Assembly (NCBI GenBank): GCA_002254605.1
Contig: NKPV01000007.1
Coordinates: forward strand, 1 to 37,353
Reading direction: 5' to 3'
From: Armatimonadetes bacterium JP3_11
GTDB lineage: Bacteria > Armatimonadota > Fimbriimonadia > Fimbriimonadales > GBS-DC
Length of the DNA stretch: 37,353 bases
In this document: positions 7,201-15,504 of the stretch, one piece after another
Position numbering within the stretch: position 1 is the stretch's first letter
Layout: each line of letters opens with the position of its first letter
Notes under the pieces: model-generated
What the model saw: the letters and a program-made list of their open reading frames with translations, nothing else
Databases searched by the model: none
Told to the model about the DNA's origin: nothing
Program-made: the position numbers and the translations under genes

Positions 7201-8292
7201 ATGACGCCGTTTTTTTACGATTCGGCGATCGAACGCTACCAGTTCAGCGAGTCGCACCCGCTCAAACCGCAGCGGCTGGCGCTTCTGCGTGCGCTGATGG
7301 AGGCGTACGGCTTGCCCGCGCACTTGGACTGGCGCACGCCCCCACAGATCGACGAGGCGGAGTTGCGCCGTATTCATACGCCAGAGTATATCGAGGTGGT
7401 GCGTCAGCTCAGCGTGGGTGCGCCCGTCATGGAAGCGCATCGCTGGGGCTTTTCGGCGTATGGCGATAACCCGCCATTTCTGGGAATGTGGGAGGCTGCG
7501 CTGGCATATACCAGTGCCACCGTTGCCGCGGCGTATGCCGTGCGCGACGGTGCACCCCTCGCAATTAATATCACCGGCGGACTGCACCATGCGCTGCCCG
7601 ACCGCGCGAGTGGGTTCTGCATATTCAACGATCCAGCAATCGCCATTCACATCCTGCGTGAGCGGTTCGAGCGCGTGGCGTATCTGGATATCGATTTACA
7701 TCATGGCGACGGCGTCCAGTGGATTTTCTATCGCGACCCGCATGTGCTCACGGTCTCGATCCACGAAAGTGGTCAGTGGCTCTTTCCGGGCACGGGCTTT
7801 GTGAACGAGTTGGGCGAGGGTGCTGCGGAGGGGACTTCGGTGAATATCCCGCTGGCGCCGTACACGGACGACGCGATTTGGTGGGAGGCGTTTGAGGCGG
7901 TGGTTCCCCGCGCGTTCGAGCGGTTTCAACCCCAAGCGCTGGTGCTGCAGATGGGCTGCGACCCGCATTATTTAGACCCACTGGGGCACTTATGCCTCAC
8001 GGCGCAGGGCTGGCTGCGCGGGGTACAGTGGGCGAAATCGCTGGGGCTGCCGATGGTGGCGCTGGGGGGCGGCGGCTATAACCTGACCACCGTACCGCGC
8101 ATGTGGACGCTGGCGATTGCCACCCTCATTGGCGTTGAACTCCCTAATGAGACGCCCGAAACTTTCACATGGCACGACCGCATCCCGACGCTGAGCGACC
8201 ACACTCTACCCAGCATCGACCCCGCAGATTTGGAGTTTGCCCGCCGCTACGCCGCGCAACAAATCGGCTTCTGGCAGCGTTATTGGGGATGA
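7201..8292 (+). CDS. acuC: AcuC / class I histone deacetylase-family protein
   Basis: 363 residues with every hallmark of the HDAC/AcuC fold: GGLHHA with the paired active-site histidines (~128-130), the metal site DIDLHHGDG (~163-171), a second metal Asp in QMGCDPHYLDPLGHL, and the transition-state Tyr in LGGGGYN (~290). Bacterial AcuC proteins deacetylate lysine side chains, classically on acetyl-CoA synthetase, and related enzymes act on acetylated small amines. The protein is cytoplasmic. Its stop (8290-8292) abuts the stop of the convergent E2 gene, the two forming the palindrome TGATCA. The substrate cannot be told from sequence. Confidence 0.85.
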   Translation: MTPFFYDSAIERYQFSESHPLKPQRLALLRALMEAYGLPAHLDWRTPPQIDEAELRRIHTPEYIEVVRQLSVGAPVMEAHRWGFSAYGDNPPFLGMWEAALAYTSATVAAAYAVRDGAPLAINITGGLHHALPDRASGFCIFNDPAIAIHILRERFERVAYLDIDLHHGDGVQWIFYRDPHVLTVSIHESGQWLFPGTGFVNELGEGAAEGTSVNIPLAPYTDDAIWWEAFEAVVPRAFERFQPQALVLQMGCDPHYLDPLGHLCLTAQGWLRGVQWAKSLGLPMVALGGGGYNLTTVPRMWTLAIATLIGVELPNETPETFTWHDRIPTLSDHTLPSIDPADLEFARRYAAQQIGFWQRYWG

Positions 8293-9468
8293 TCAACCTT
8301 CCATCCCGCGTTGCACCACCGCCTCCGCCTGTTCCAGATTCTGCGCTACCGCGTTCAAAAACTCCGCGCCCCCCACACCGTTAATTAGGCGATGGTCGAA
8401 GGTTAGCACTAAGTTCACATGCGGAACCCCCTCAACGGGGAACGCCTCCCCAGCAAACAGGATGGCGACCGCAGGCGCGACCAACACGGGGATGGCGTCA
8501 ACCATCTGGTAGCCGCCCATGTAGGTTAAGAGCAGTTGAATGCTGGCGTCTGCTTGGTCTTCGCCCGCACGCGCCTTGCGAATCTGGCTTTGGAGCGTGC
8601 GCACAAAGCGCACAAAATCGAGCGCAGAAGCATTTTTCACTAACGCCGTCACCAACTCGTCGCCCGGACGCGCCACGGCGATTCCCAGATTCACATGCGG
8701 ATACTGGCGCAGCGTATCCTCGCCTACAAGTTGAGAGCGGAACTTGGGATGCTGTAAAGTCGCCTGCGCGGCGCAGTAGGCAAACACCTGAAACTCCGAG
8801 GGCTGTACAGGGGCGTTGGGATTCGATTTGAACTGCTCCACGACACGCCGCACGGCATCCCAGCGTGCGGGGCGGCGCAACACCGCAGGCACAACCAGTT
8901 GACTGCTGCGCTTGAGGCGGTAGATGAAAGTGCGCTGCTGTTGTGGTAGGGGGTAGTCTACATACTCCGCGCTCGAAGCCGACTCGGAGCGCCCTGCAAG
9001 GTAGGCGTCGATATCTTCGGGCATTAGTTTGTTGCCCGACGCGGCGGGAATGCGGCGCAACTCTTCCTCCGAGATGCCTTTCTGTCGGGCGTAGGCGCGT
9101 GTGCGGGGTGGGATAATCAATTCCAGCCGCGCCCCTACGGCAACTGGCTCGCGCGGCGGCGCAGCCGAAGCAACCGCTGGTGCAGGCTGGGGCGCATGCG
9201 CCGCTGGGGCGGCTGTCTCAACAACGCCTTCCACCTCCATCCGCGCAATCGGCGCACCAATCGGTAAGATATCGCCCTCCTTCGCCAACCATTCCACAAT
9301 CACACCCGCATAAGGGCTTTCCACTTCAACATTTGCTTTATCTGTTTCCATTTCGTAGATATGCTCGTCGCGCTCCACGCGATCGCCCGGTTGCTTCAAA
9401 AAGCGCATCACACGCACTTCCTGCAATCCTTCGCCTAACTGGGGTACGACAACCTCGATAATCGCCAT
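8293..9468 (-). CDS. Dihydrolipoamide acyltransferase (E2) of a 2-oxoacid dehydrogenase complex
   Basis: 391 residues in the usual E2 order: one lipoyl domain (residues 1-80, lipoyl-lysine K44 in ETDKANVEVE), an alanine- and proline-rich linker, a peripheral-subunit-binding domain (~119-156, RTRAYARQKGISEEELRRI), a second linker and the catalytic acyltransferase core (~170-391). The active-site motif near residue 357 reads DHRLING, where most E2 enzymes have DHRxxDG. The His is kept and the Asp is Asn. E1 and E3 genes are not in the window, so pyruvate versus branched-chain specificity is unknown. The start ATG is preceded by AGGAGG with good spacing and a TACAAT -10 (9493-9498). Confidence 0.88.
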   Translation of the reverse strand: MAIIEVVVPQLGEGLQEVRVMRFLKQPGDRVERDEHIYEMETDKANVEVESPYAGVIVEWLAKEGDILPIGAPIARMEVEGVVETAAPAAHAPQPAPAVASAAPPREPVAVGARLELIIPPRTRAYARQKGISEEELRRIPAASGNKLMPEDIDAYLAGRSESASSAEYVDYPLPQQQRTFIYRLKRSSQLVVPAVLRRPARWDAVRRVVEQFKSNPNAPVQPSEFQVFAYCAAQATLQHPKFRSQLVGEDTLRQYPHVNLGIAVARPGDELVTALVKNASALDFVRFVRTLQSQIRKARAGEDQADASIQLLLTYMGGYQMVDAIPVLVAPAVAILFAGEAFPVEGVPHVNLVLTFDHRLINGVGGAEFLNAVAQNLEQAEAVVQRGMEG

Positions 9469-9492
9469 CGATAACGCCTCCTACAGGAACAG

Positions 9493-9515
9493 ATTGTACC
9501 CGTTTCGGGTATAGT
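9493..9515. promoter_or_regulatory. Divergent -10 boxes between E2 and DUF2092 genes
   Basis: The minus-strand box TACAAT (9493-9498) serves the E2 gene. The plus-strand box TATAGT (9510-9515) serves the gene at 9538. The two starts are only 69 nt apart, so the -35 regions must overlap the opposing promoter. Confidence 0.45.
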
Positions 9516-9537
9516 TCGATGTACGGAGACGATTATC

Positions 9538-10320
9538 ATGAGAACCCTATGGATTGCAGCAGTAGTCGTGACGGCGACCGCACTGGGCACGGCGCAGCAG
9601 GACGCAAAAGCGTTCCTCAAGCAGGTCCAGCAAAAGTACCGCAATGTAAAATCGTGGGAAGTGAGCATCGATATGACCGTCGAGATGAACTTCGGGGGCA
9701 ACACGAACAAGCAACAAATGAGCTCCACCATCGCGATGCAGCGTCCGAACCGCGTGGCAGCGAAGATTGGCGCCAGCGCGTTTGCTCCACCCCGTGAGAT
9801 CTATTCCGACGGAAAGACGGTCTATGAGTATGTGCCCAGCGCCAAGCAGTATATGAAACGCCCTGCCCCCCCCGACCTCAAAGGCGGCAACGCGCTCTTG
9901 CTGGGTGAAGCGGGCCTGCTGATGGGCATCGCAGACCAGAACCTCGATCAATTGGGACCGAACACCAAAATTCAGTTCCGTGGAACCCAAACGATTGCGG
10001 GCAAGCAGACCCGCGTGGTCGAAATCACGGACACCCAAGGAAACTCTTCTCTGAATCTAAAACTCTATATCGGTGCGCAAGACCAGCTGATCTATCGCGT
10101 GGAGCTGAATCAGACGATGCGCTCGCAGGGCGGTCAAGGCGATTCGCAAGCCCCCCAGCAGATCACAAGGAAAATCACCGCCAACTTGCGGTATCTCAGT
10201 TTCGACAAGCCGATTCCCGCATCGCGCTTCCGCTTCACACCGCCCAAAGACGCCAAAGAAGTGCAGCCTCCCCAGCAAGGGGGAATAGCGCCGCCGCAAG
10301 GAGGGGGGCGAGGGCGTTAG
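9538..10320 (+). CDS. Secreted LolA-like / DUF2092 protein
   Basis: 260 residues: a signal peptide (first ~18 residues, ending ATALGTAQQ), then a body resembling the LolA/LolB-type half-barrel family annotated as DUF2092. Visible segments include FLKQVQQKYRNVKSWEVSID, an early block of beta strands, REIYSDGKTVYEYVPSAKQY, a central helix and FRFTPPKDAKEV before a low-complexity tail rich in Q, G and P. LolA-fold proteins bind lipid or lipoprotein acyl chains in the periplasm. The ligand here is unknown. Its stop overlaps the stop of convergent gcvT by 3-4 nt. Confidence 0.75.
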   Translation: MRTLWIAAVVVTATALGTAQQDAKAFLKQVQQKYRNVKSWEVSIDMTVEMNFGGNTNKQQMSSTIAMQRPNRVAAKIGASAFAPPREIYSDGKTVYEYVPSAKQYMKRPAPPDLKGGNALLLGEAGLLMGIADQNLDQLGPNTKIQFRGTQTIAGKQTRVVEITDTQGNSSLNLKLYIGAQDQLIYRVELNQTMRSQGGQGDSQAPQQITRKITANLRYLSFDKPIPASRFRFTPPKDAKEVQPPQQGGIAPPQGGGRGR

Positions 10321-11393
10321 CCTGTCTTTAAGAACCGCCGTGTGCTGACGATTGCAGGAACAGCTCTGCCCCGGATTTCGACGGCGCAGGGCGTTCCTGC
10401 TTTTGCCCATTCTGCGGGCAGATACGCCATGCCGATGCCTTGCTCCAGCGTGGGTGAGTAGACGCCGCTGGTCAGCACGCTGACTGGGCGCCCCTCCATC
10501 AGCACAGGATAGCCCTCACGCGGTACGCCGCGCTCGTGCAGGCGGATGCCCATCAGTTTGCGCGCTGGACCCGCTTGCTTGACCTGCTGGATGACCGCTG
10601 CGCCGATATAGTCGGTACGGTCGCTCACAAGCCAACTCAGCCCCGCCTCGATGGGATTGGTCTCGTCGGTGAGTTCGTGCCCGTAGAGGTGAAGTCCTGC
10701 TTCCACGCGCAGCACATCGCGTGCGCCTAACCCACACGGCGTCGCACCGCTGTCCAACAGCACGCGCCACAGAGTCGCTCCAACTTGCGCTGGTGCAATC
10801 AGTTCGAACCCGTCCTCGCCCGTGTAGCCCGTGCGCGCCGCGAAGAGACGCACGCCTTGCCACTCCACGAAACGCGCTCCGAACCGCGGCGTGTTCTGCA
10901 GATCGGCGTTGAGAATCGCGCTCAAGCGGACCGTCGCTTCCGGACCTTGTACCGCCAGCATCACCGTTTGTTCTGTGTGGTCCTCGATAGATACTGCAAG
11001 CCCCCACTCTGCGCGCCAGTGGTGAAACCAGTTCAGGTCTTTTTGGCGATTGGCGGCGTTGAACACCATCAGGTACTCGTCGGGCGTGAGTTCGTAGAGA
11101 ATCACATCGTCCACGACCCCGCCGCGCTCGTTGGTCAGCACGGTATATTGCCCGGTCATCGGGGCGACTTTACTAAGGTCTGAGGGGACGAGGCGACTTA
11201 GGAAGGCACGGGCATCGGCGCCGCGGAAGTAGGCGCGCGCCATATGACTCACATCGAACATACCCCAACGCTGGCGCACCGCTTGCACTTCGTGGATAAT
11301 CCCGGCATATTGCACGGGCATCTCCCACCCCGCGAACGCCACCATCCGTCCGCCCGCCTGTAGGTGCGCCTCATAGAGCGCTGTGCGTTGCAT
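10317..11393 (-). CDS. gcvT: Glycine cleavage system T protein (aminomethyltransferase)
   Basis: 358 residues from ATG 11393 ([18 protein letters not shown]). T-protein transfers the methylene group from H-protein-bound aminomethyl-lipoate to tetrahydrofolate, releasing ammonia. Family hallmarks are present: [23 protein letters not shown], the folate-binding segment [12 protein letters not shown] with the catalytic Asp, [10 protein letters not shown], and a C-terminal beta-barrel. A longer frame exists upstream but would extend into the divergent amidohydrolase. A TATAAT box (11400-11405) 6 nt before this ATG supports the chosen start. The other gcv genes are not in the window. Confidence 0.92.
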   Translation of the reverse strand: MQRTALYEAHLQAGGRMVAFAGWEMPVQYAGIIHEVQAVRQRWGMFDVSHMARAYFRGADARAFLSRLVPSDLSKVAPMTGQYTVLTNERGGVVDDVILYELTPDEYLMVFNAANRQKDLNWFHHWRAEWGLAVSIEDHTEQTVMLAVQGPEATVRLSAILNADLQNTPRFGARFVEWQGVRLFAARTGYTGEDGFELIAPAQVGATLWRVLLDSGATPCGLGARDVLRVEAGLHLYGHELTDETNPIEAGLSWLVSDRTDYIGAAVIQQVKQAGPARKLMGIRLHERGVPREGYPVLMEGRPVSVLTSGVYSPTLEQGIGMAYLPAEWAKAGTPCAVEIRGRAVPAIVSTRRFLKTG

Positions 11394-11399
11394 ACGCGT

Positions 11400-11405
11400 A
11401 TTATA
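11400..11405 (-). promoter_or_regulatory. -10 box of leaderless-type gcvT promoter
   Basis: On the minus strand a perfect TATAAT ends 6 nt before the gcvT ATG, with no room for a ribosome-binding site. Confidence 0.5.
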
Positions 11406-11444
11406 CCGAGCCGAATCGGCATGAGTTGAGGTATCCTCTCTGCT

Positions 11445-13028
11445 ATGCCTGAAACCCAGCGTTGCGATATTCTCTTGCGCGGCGGAACCGTGTTCGATGG
11501 ACTGGGCAATCCCGGTTTTTGCGCAGATGTGGCGATTGCGGGCGAGCGCATCGTCGCGATTGGCGAGTTGGAAGGCTGGCACGCAGGGCTGGAAGTAAAT
11601 GTAGAAGGCTTATGCGTTGCACCGGGCTTCATCGATATCCACACCCATGCCGACTTCTCGCTGAACCATCATCCCGAGCAGCTCAGTGTGCTGTTTCAGG
11701 GCGTGACGACGCAGGTGGGGGGCAACTGCGGCTTCGCCGTGGGGCAAATCACCGACAGCCCACTCTTTCGCCAAGAGCAACGCTGGCTCAAGCCGTACGG
11801 CGTGGAAATCAATTGGCGTTCGTTCGCCGAGTATCTGACGATTCTGGATGAGTTAGGGCTTGCAACGAACTATGTCCCCCAGTGTGGGCACGGCACGGCT
11901 CGCAAAAAGGTAATGGGCTACGAAAAACGCCCACCCACCCCCGCCGAACTGGAGGCGATGCGCCAAGAGATCGCGCTCTGCTTCGAGGCAGGCGCGTTTG
12001 CGTTCACAACAGGCTTGGAGTACCCCCCCAACAGCTTCGCCGAGACCGAAGAGATTATCGAACTCGCCAAAGTCGCGGCGCAGTACGGTGGCTTCTACGC
12101 CACGCACCTGCGCAGCGAGGGCGATGGGCTGATTGAAAGCGTTCAGGAAGCGTTGCATATCGCTCAGGAAGCCGAGCTCCCGCTCCAACTGGCGCACCAC
12201 AAAGCCGAAGGCAAGCGGAACTGGGGCAAGGTGCATCATACTTTGCAGATGGTCAGCGACGCCGTGACGCAGGGGATGGATGTGACGCTGGATGTGTACC
12301 CTTACACGGCGTATCAGACCTCCTTGGCGGTCGCCGCGCTGCCCAGCTGGGCGTTGGACGGCGATCCCGACACGCTCCTTGAACGCCTGCACGACCCGCG
12401 CGAACGCGAACGGCTCATCCACGCCATGCAGGCGATGCAACCCGACTGGCACAGCACCGTCATCGGCAGCACGCCCCACAACCGCGAATATCAGGGCTTG
12501 ACCATTGCCGATGCCGCACGACTGGCGGGCAAGCAGCCTGAGGCGTTTATCCTCGACCTACTGCTGGACGCTGGGGGGCATGTGGGCGTGGCATGGTTCA
12601 ACATGGCAGAAGACGACCTGCGCACCGTGCTGAAGTACCCGCTCACGATGGTCGGCTCGGATGGGGTCGGCACGGAGCCGAGCAAATACGCCGCCGAACG
12701 CCCTCACCCGCGCAGCTACGGAACCTTCCCGCGCGTGCTGGCAAAATATGTACGTCAGGACGGCTTGCTCAGTTTAGAAGAGGCGATTTTCAAAATGACC
12801 GGCTTGCCCGCCGCACGACTGAAACTAAGCGACCGCGGCGTCCTCCAAGAGGGCGCGTATGCCGATATCGTGGTGTTCGACTTCGGCGCGATTCAAGACC
12901 TGTCGGATTTCACCCACCCTCACCGCTTCTCACAGGGCATCGTGCATCTGCTGGTGAATGGACGCTGGACGATTCGCGACGGCGCATACACAGGCGCACG
13001 CTCGGGGAAGGTGCTCCGAAGAGTTTAG
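11445..13028 (+). CDS. D-aminoacylase-type (N-acyl-D-amino-acid deacylase) amidohydrolase
   Basis: 527 residues in the metal-dependent amidohydrolase superfamily. The first metal motif HTH is in GFIDIHTHADFSL. GGNCGFA carries the Cys ligand typical of D-aminoacylases. Two further metal His lie in YATHLRSEGD and LQLAHHKAEG, and the catalytic Asp is in TMVGSDGVGTE. The family hydrolyses N-acyl-D-amino acids and related D-configured or cyclic amides, in the cytoplasm. A C-terminal small beta-sandwich domain (ADIVVFDF, HLLVNGRWTIRDG) completes the fold. TATCCT 7 nt before the ATG suggests another leaderless-type start. Substrate specificity is not readable. Confidence 0.87.
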   Translation: MPETQRCDILLRGGTVFDGLGNPGFCADVAIAGERIVAIGELEGWHAGLEVNVEGLCVAPGFIDIHTHADFSLNHHPEQLSVLFQGVTTQVGGNCGFAVGQITDSPLFRQEQRWLKPYGVEINWRSFAEYLTILDELGLATNYVPQCGHGTARKKVMGYEKRPPTPAELEAMRQEIALCFEAGAFAFTTGLEYPPNSFAETEEIIELAKVAAQYGGFYATHLRSEGDGLIESVQEALHIAQEAELPLQLAHHKAEGKRNWGKVHHTLQMVSDAVTQGMDVTLDVYPYTAYQTSLAVAALPSWALDGDPDTLLERLHDPRERERLIHAMQAMQPDWHSTVIGSTPHNREYQGLTIADAARLAGKQPEAFILDLLLDAGGHVGVAWFNMAEDDLRTVLKYPLTMVGSDGVGTEPSKYAAERPHPRSYGTFPRVLAKYVRQDGLLSLEEAIFKMTGLPAARLKLSDRGVLQEGAYADIVVFDFGAIQDLSDFTHPHRFSQGIVHLLVNGRWTIRDGAYTGARSGKVLRRV

Positions 13029-13225
13029 GAGATATTGTCTGCGCTGGACCGATTCGTTTTGTGTTTGCGAGCGCGTTTCGGCGTGGTGGGGCGCGGTAGT
13101 GGTCGCCATGGCACATTATATACTCTATCGGCGAGAACAGCGACGCCACGATTTGTCGTTTGGGATCGCCATGCAGGTTCGCCGCAAAAGCAAGGATAAG
13201 TGGAACCAAACTGTAAAGCCAAGGA
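13029..13225. other. Gene-free stretch of unknown origin
   Basis: Between the amidohydrolase stop and the purE remnant I see no recognisable gene on either strand. Short frames exist (for example around 13106-13230 plus and 12910-13209 minus) but look like neither known proteins nor normal coding sequence. It may be debris from the event that cut purE at ~13226. A TATATAAT-like stretch on the minus strand near 13120-13130 has no gene behind it. Confidence 0.4.
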
Positions 13226-13352
13226 TGTGAGCCGAGACAATCTGCGCCTCATATGGTACGCCCAGCATCTCCAGCGTCTCCACCGCATGACGCATCGTCG
13301 CCCAGTCGGAGCGGGAACCCACAATCACGCCTACCAGTGGATGCTGTTGCAC
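13226..13352 (-). pseudogene. purE: Truncated purE (N5-CAIR mutase), first ~40 codons only
   Basis: From GTG 13352, preceded on the minus strand by AGGAGA, the reading frame gives [20 protein letters not shown] and then [18 protein letters not shown]. This is the conserved N-terminus of PurE including the GSxSDW phosphate-binding loop. After SAH (13227) the expected continuation stops and unrelated sequence follows, so about three quarters of the gene is gone. PurE interconverts N5-CAIR and CAIR in purine synthesis. Upstream of the GTG the sequence switches within a few bases to the transposase remnant, so the original promoter is also lost. An intact copy is presumably elsewhere. Confidence 0.75.
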
Positions 13353-13364
13353 AGGGGAATTCTC

Positions 13365-13795
13365 CTGACCAAGTTGACTTGGTCCGACCCTACGCTCCAG
13401 CAGGGGGCAGTGATTGAACCCACCCTCAAAGGCGCCCTCTATAGACGCGAACGCAACCCCATCGGCGCACCCCGACGATACAGCCTTTACGACCTGTACC
13501 GTGCCATGCTCTATGGGCTTGTCAACGGCATCCACTAACGCAACTTGTCATGCGACCTGCCCCCGTGGCAAACCGTCTACTATCACTTCCATCACTAACA
13601 AGCGTTGGGCGTGTTGGAACAGGTGCAAAATGCGCTCGTCGCAAGGTCGCGTCGGCGGGAGTGACGCGGACAACTCAAGACGGCGGCGGTAGATAGTCAG
13701 AGTGTGCCGACTACCCAAAAAGGAGGGTGCGTGGCTACGACGGTGGCAAGAAAATCAAAGGGCGCAAACGGCACAGAGCGGTGTCTCACAGGGGA
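13365..13795 (+). mobile_element. Degenerate IS5-like transposase remnant
   Basis: The plus-strand frame gives [16 protein letters not shown], then [48 protein letters not shown] and LKTAAVDSQSVPTTQKGG, and after a frame shift near 13725 GYDGGKKIKGRKRH. These are, in order, N-terminal and central blocks of IS5-family DDE transposases, including the region of the first catalytic Asp (AVDSQS). The frame is broken by TAA at 13536, TAA at 13596 and TGA at 13662 plus the shift, and the C-terminal half is missing. It is an old, dead element. An inverted repeat ACCAAGT/ACTTGGT at about 13368-13383 lies near its left end but I cannot define both termini. Confidence 0.75.
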
Positions 13796-13818
13796 AATAG
13801 ATGGCATCACTCATGGTG

Positions 13819-13845
13819 TATAATAGAAGTATCACTTGGGGGAGG
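13819..13845 (+). promoter_or_regulatory. -10 box and Shine-Dalgarno for the sigma-like ORF
   Basis: TATAAT (13819-13824) is followed by GGGGGAGG (13838-13845), which stands 6 nt before GTG 13852. This fixes the start of the small ORF and shows a functional-looking promoter directly after the transposase remnant. Confidence 0.5.
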
Positions 13846-13851
13846 CAAACA

Positions 13852-14133
13852 GTGGCAACGACGCCTCATCAATGGTGGCAGTATGTGCAAGGGCTCTGTC
13901 TTCGTGTCGGGCTGACAGAGGACGACGCGAACGACTGTGTGTGGGCGGTTCTGGCACGCTACCAACAGCGACGTGGCAGCTATCCGTGGCAAGAGCCGTC
14001 GCCTGACCTGCGCTTATTAGGGCAGCTCACGCGCAACATCGTTGCCGAATCCTGTCGCGCGAACCGGCGTCGCCATCAAAACGAGCAGAGCTACTGTGCG
14101 TTCGTCGCTAGGAGGTATAATGGAATGGGGTGA
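13852..14133 (+). CDS. Small ORF resembling ECF sigma factor region 2 only
   Basis: 93 residues from GTG 13852. The segment WWQYVQGLCLRVGLTEDDAN, then DCVWAVLARYQQRRGSYPW and LLGQLTRNIVAESCRANRRR, follows the pattern of ECF sigma region 2 (helix, acidic DAxDCVQ-like turn, then ...ARNxxxDxxRxxRR). Nothing resembling region 4 follows, since the frame stops at 14131-14133. It is either a decayed sigma factor or a free-standing regulator. The next gene starts 6 nt later, suggesting one transcript with the HEAT lipoprotein and pseudopilin. The resemblance is by eye only. Confidence 0.5.
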   Translation: MATTPHQWWQYVQGLCLRVGLTEDDANDCVWAVLARYQQRRGSYPWQEPSPDLRLLGQLTRNIVAESCRANRRRHQNEQSYCAFVARRYNGMG

Positions 14134-14139
14134 AGAGTC

Positions 14140-14706
14140 ATGCGCTATCGAAAGCTAACATGGTTCATAGGCTTCACTTTGCTGGTTACGATGGTGGTCG
14201 TCTCTTGTCGTCAGCAAACGCCCGCCTCTTCTTACAGTGGGTCTCCCGATGAACGGCGCTCCATGACGCTGTTAGAAAAGGCAGAAACGACGGGACGCCT
14301 CACCGACGCCGAGTTCGCAGAAGTCGTGCAACTGACTCAGCACACAAATGTGATCGTGAGTGCCAATGCATATACGGCGCTCTGGTTTGTCAAGGATCCA
14401 AAACAGAAGGAGCGCGCCGCCGAACTCTTCCGTGAAGCGATGAAGCATCCCGAGCCCCTTGTGCGCGTTTCGGCATGCAAAGGCATCGGATTTGTGGGCA
14501 CGACAAACGATGTCCCGCTGCTTCTTCCGCGCTTGCAAGACCCCGACCCCTCTGTAAGGTTAGTTACTCTGCAATCGTTGCAAAGGCTTGGTGAACCTGC
14601 TCAAAAAGAGCCTGTGCGGACGATGTTGCAAGACCCCGATCCAGAAGTTCGGCAGCTTGCAGAGAAGATATTAACAGAGTGGGAGGCGAAATCACAGGGT
14701 AGGTGA
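14140..14706 (+). CDS. HEAT-repeat lipoprotein
   Basis: 188 residues with a lipoprotein signal (MRYRKLTWFIGFTLLVTMVV, lipobox VVSC). The mature part is alpha-helical with at least three HEAT-type repeats, for example LVRVSACKGIGFVGTTNDVP, VRLVTLQSLQRLGEPAQKEP and EVRQLAEKILTEWE, each with the D-P-xx-VR turn typical of PBS-lyase-like HEAT units. It is probably an envelope-anchored scaffold. It sits 6 nt after the sigma-like ORF and 7 nt before the pseudopilin, so the three form an operon. Its signal sequence resembles that of the lipoprotein at 2925. Confidence 0.78.
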   Translation: MRYRKLTWFIGFTLLVTMVVVSCRQQTPASSYSGSPDERRSMTLLEKAETTGRLTDAEFAEVVQLTQHTNVIVSANAYTALWFVKDPKQKERAAELFREAMKHPEPLVRVSACKGIGFVGTTNDVPLLLPRLQDPDPSVRLVTLQSLQRLGEPAQKEPVRTMLQDPDPEVRQLAEKILTEWEAKSQGR

Positions 14707-14713
14707 GTAACGT

Positions 14714-15454
14714 ATGTGCGTTCGGGGTAGACAGCTCACCGTTCGGTGCAGGGCGTTTACACTGATCGAGATTCTGGTGGTTATTGCCATCATCGCAGTG
14801 ATTGTGGCGATTGTTTTTCCTGTATTTGCCAGTGTGCGCGAGAAAGGGCGTACCACAAGTTGCCTAAACCATCTGAGTCAGCTGGGCAAAGCCTTCCAGA
14901 TGTATGTACAGGATTACGATGGTTATCTGCCACGCGCCATCAACATAGCCGCGCAAGGACGTGGCATGTGGGTTGCCCTCTCGTCACCCTGCACCTTTGC
15001 TCTCCACTTGGGACGATGCCACTTTCTGCCAGAGCAGGGGACTATCTATCCCTATGTAAAAAACCCTGCAGTCTATGTATGCCCGTCCGACCCTTATGGT
15101 ACGCAGATACGCCTTAGCTATGTTATGAATGCAGCTCTGGGCACAGACATCATAGTCGTTCACGAGTCGGAAATTACCAAGCCCTCTCAAACGGTGTTGC
15201 TTATCGAGAAGGTTCTTTATAATAGTGTTTTTCCATCCCCCGCTTTTAGGGGTTATTACCCGCAGCTGGATGATGTGGCTCTTCCTTGCCATACGGAAGG
15301 CAGGCGATGTGTCGACCTGCCTGATTACACACACTGTTTTGAGCCCGTCGCATGCTATCACAACCGCGCGAGCAATGTGTTATTTGTGAACGGAAATGCG
15401 AAAACTTTCCCACAGGATACACTAAAAGCCAAGTTTTTCAGAATCGACCAATAA
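14714..15454 (+). CDS. Type II secretion/pilin-like protein with H-x9-NG motif
   Basis: 246 residues. The leader ends [17 protein letters not shown], so the residue before the cleavage site is Ala instead of the usual Gly, while Glu +5 is kept. A hydrophobic helix runs to VFASVREKG. The C-terminal part has [12 protein letters not shown], the same H-x9-[D/N]G pattern as the pseudopilin at 4196, and several Cys that could form disulfides. It lacks nearby secretion machinery. It closes the three-gene set with the sigma-like ORF and HEAT lipoprotein. Confidence 0.83.
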   Translation: MCVRGRQLTVRCRAFTLIEILVVIAIIAVIVAIVFPVFASVREKGRTTSCLNHLSQLGKAFQMYVQDYDGYLPRAINIAAQGRGMWVALSSPCTFALHLGRCHFLPEQGTIYPYVKNPAVYVCPSDPYGTQIRLSYVMNAALGTDIIVVHESEITKPSQTVLLIEKVLYNSVFPSPAFRGYYPQLDDVALPCHTEGRRCVDLPDYTHCFEPVACYHNRASNVLFVNGNAKTFPQDTLKAKFFRIDQ

Positions 15455-15504
15455 TTGCGGCTCGCTGTCTTTTCGAATCGGCATTGCCGGCACTGAAGTC
15501 ATTT

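Noticed and set aside
10317-11582. Upstream-extended gcvT start at 11582
   Set aside because: It would run through the divergent promoter region and into the amidohydrolase gene; GcvT homology begins at the ATG at 11393.
12910-13209. Minus-strand frame between the purE remnant and the amidohydrolase
   Set aside because: It runs antisense into the 3' end of a well-supported gene and has no recognisable content; the nearby TATATAAT is probably fortuitous.
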